Source: Hymenobacter jejuensis (GTDB lineage: Bacteria; Bacteroidota; Bacteroidia; Cytophagales; Hymenobacteraceae). From it: DNA of 64,000 nucleotides. The stretch covers positions 3,162,001-3,226,000 of the forward strand of contig NZ_CP040896.1 of NCBI RefSeq assembly GCF_006337165.1. Direction: 5' to 3'. Shown here in pieces: positions 63,555 to 64,000 of this stretch (position 1 is the stretch's first letter; every line of letters starts with the position of its first letter). The notes under the pieces are model-generated. The model worked only from the letters and a program-made list of their open reading frames with translations, was not told where the DNA came from and searched no databases. The translations under genes and the position numbers were made by a program.

Positions 63555-64000
63555 CTACTTGATTACTAAAGGTTTTTCTACAAAATATGCCTGCTTGCCC
63601 GCCGTGAAATCGAGGCACACGCGCCAGTAGCCCGGCTGCATCTTGGCCGTGCTGAACTGCTGTTGCAGCTCGGCGTTGGCTTGCAACGGCAAGGTGAAGT
63701 CCAGCTTCAGATCCGAAGGGCGGAAAAAGTGTACCGTACCGGCCAAGGGCTGCCCAGCCAGCGAGGCGGGTAATTGTAGGGTGAGCTTGCGGGCAGCAGC
63801 GTCGTGGAGCACCGTTACGGGGGCGGGCAGGGCGGCCGTGCGGGCCACCGATTCCATGCGCTTTTGGTAGGCTAGCTCCTGCTGGTAATAATCGGTGCTG
63901 ATGAGGTCGACGCTGGTTTTCATCGTCTGCCGCACCAGAAAGCCGATGTAGCCGCCAAACAGCACGAACACGGCAATAATGGCGTAAGGCCAGAGCGTGC
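63555..64000 (-). CDS. FixH/CcoH family protein (5' end outside window)
   Basis: The frame is open to the window edge. Readable part: WPYAIIAVFVLFGGYIGFLV, a single TM helix, then DLISTDYYQQELAYQKRME and an immunoglobulin-like beta domain (LTLQLPASLAGQPLAGTVHFFRP, PGYWRVCLDF). FixH is an assembly factor of cbb3-type cytochrome oxidase, so the oxidase genes (ccoN/O/P/G) are expected just right of the window. The GTG at 63971 is inside the TM helix and is not the start. Partial. Confidence 0.88.
   Translation of the reverse strand, partial: TLWPYAIIAVFVLFGGYIGFLVRQTMKTSVDLISTDYYQQELAYQKRMESVARTAALPAPVTVLHDAAARKLTLQLPASLAGQPLAGTVHFFRPSDLKLDFTLPLQANAELQQQFSTAKMQPGYWRVCLDFTAGKQAYFVEKPLVIK

Overview
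The window reads as chromosomal DNA of a high-GC member of the Bacteroidota, most likely Hymenobacter or a close relative (Hymenobacteraceae, Cytophagales). The grounds are a SusC/SusD pair, PorQ and a protein with a type IX secretion sorting domain, DUF6702, GreA-like and SRPBCC proteins of the kind common in that family, promoters with the Bacteroidota -7 element TAnnTTTG, and GC-rich genes separated by very AT-rich spacers. No rRNA, tRNA, IS element, prophage or CRISPR array was seen.

Region 1 (1-39 kb) is mostly housekeeping with a few accessory genes. It holds a nucleoside-diphosphate-sugar-epimerase-like reductase, two tandem methyltransferase paralogues with a mosaic identity pattern, an alpha/beta hydrolase, an ankyrin protein, a type IX cargo protein, both subunits of methylmalonyl-CoA mutase, a 5'-nucleotidase split over two exported proteins, dnaA, OsmC, a GH3-like enzyme, a nucleotidyltransferase module resembling a toxin-antitoxin pair, dxr, rseP, a GntP gluconate permease, an OmpA/PD40 protein, lon, porQ, hslU, an SDR and an orphan susCD pair. 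Many 3' ends carry long, nearly perfect palindromes that should act as two-way terminators.

Region 2 (39.3-64 kb) is a coherent stress and low-oxygen island. It contains five tandem-domain universal stress proteins, a six-BON-domain protein, two P-type cation ATPases, two YcbB-like L,D-transpeptidases (one lacking the catalytic histidines), a group-III-like truncated globin with a 33-residue membrane ORF in front of it, a DUF1003 protein, a beta-CASP metallo-beta-lactamase protein, and at the right edge a TauE/SafE-like protein and FixH, which belong to cbb3 oxidase clusters. An SDR and an Mla-type lipid ABC transporter sit inside the island.

The main discovery candidate is a set of five FNR-like dyads (TGAC/TTGAT-N4-ATCA type) placed in front of these stress genes, four of them about 100-117 bp from the start codon. 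At three of the five a TAnnTTTG-like box lies 32-33 bp from the dyad centre, the geometry of a class II CRP/FNR-activated promoter. This suggests one regulon tying the island to oxygen or redox status. A second genome-scale signal is a roughly 25-30 bp AT-rich dyad family (core TTGATAATCAA) that recurs in many intergenic spacers, with a possible degenerate copy inside a P-type ATPase gene.
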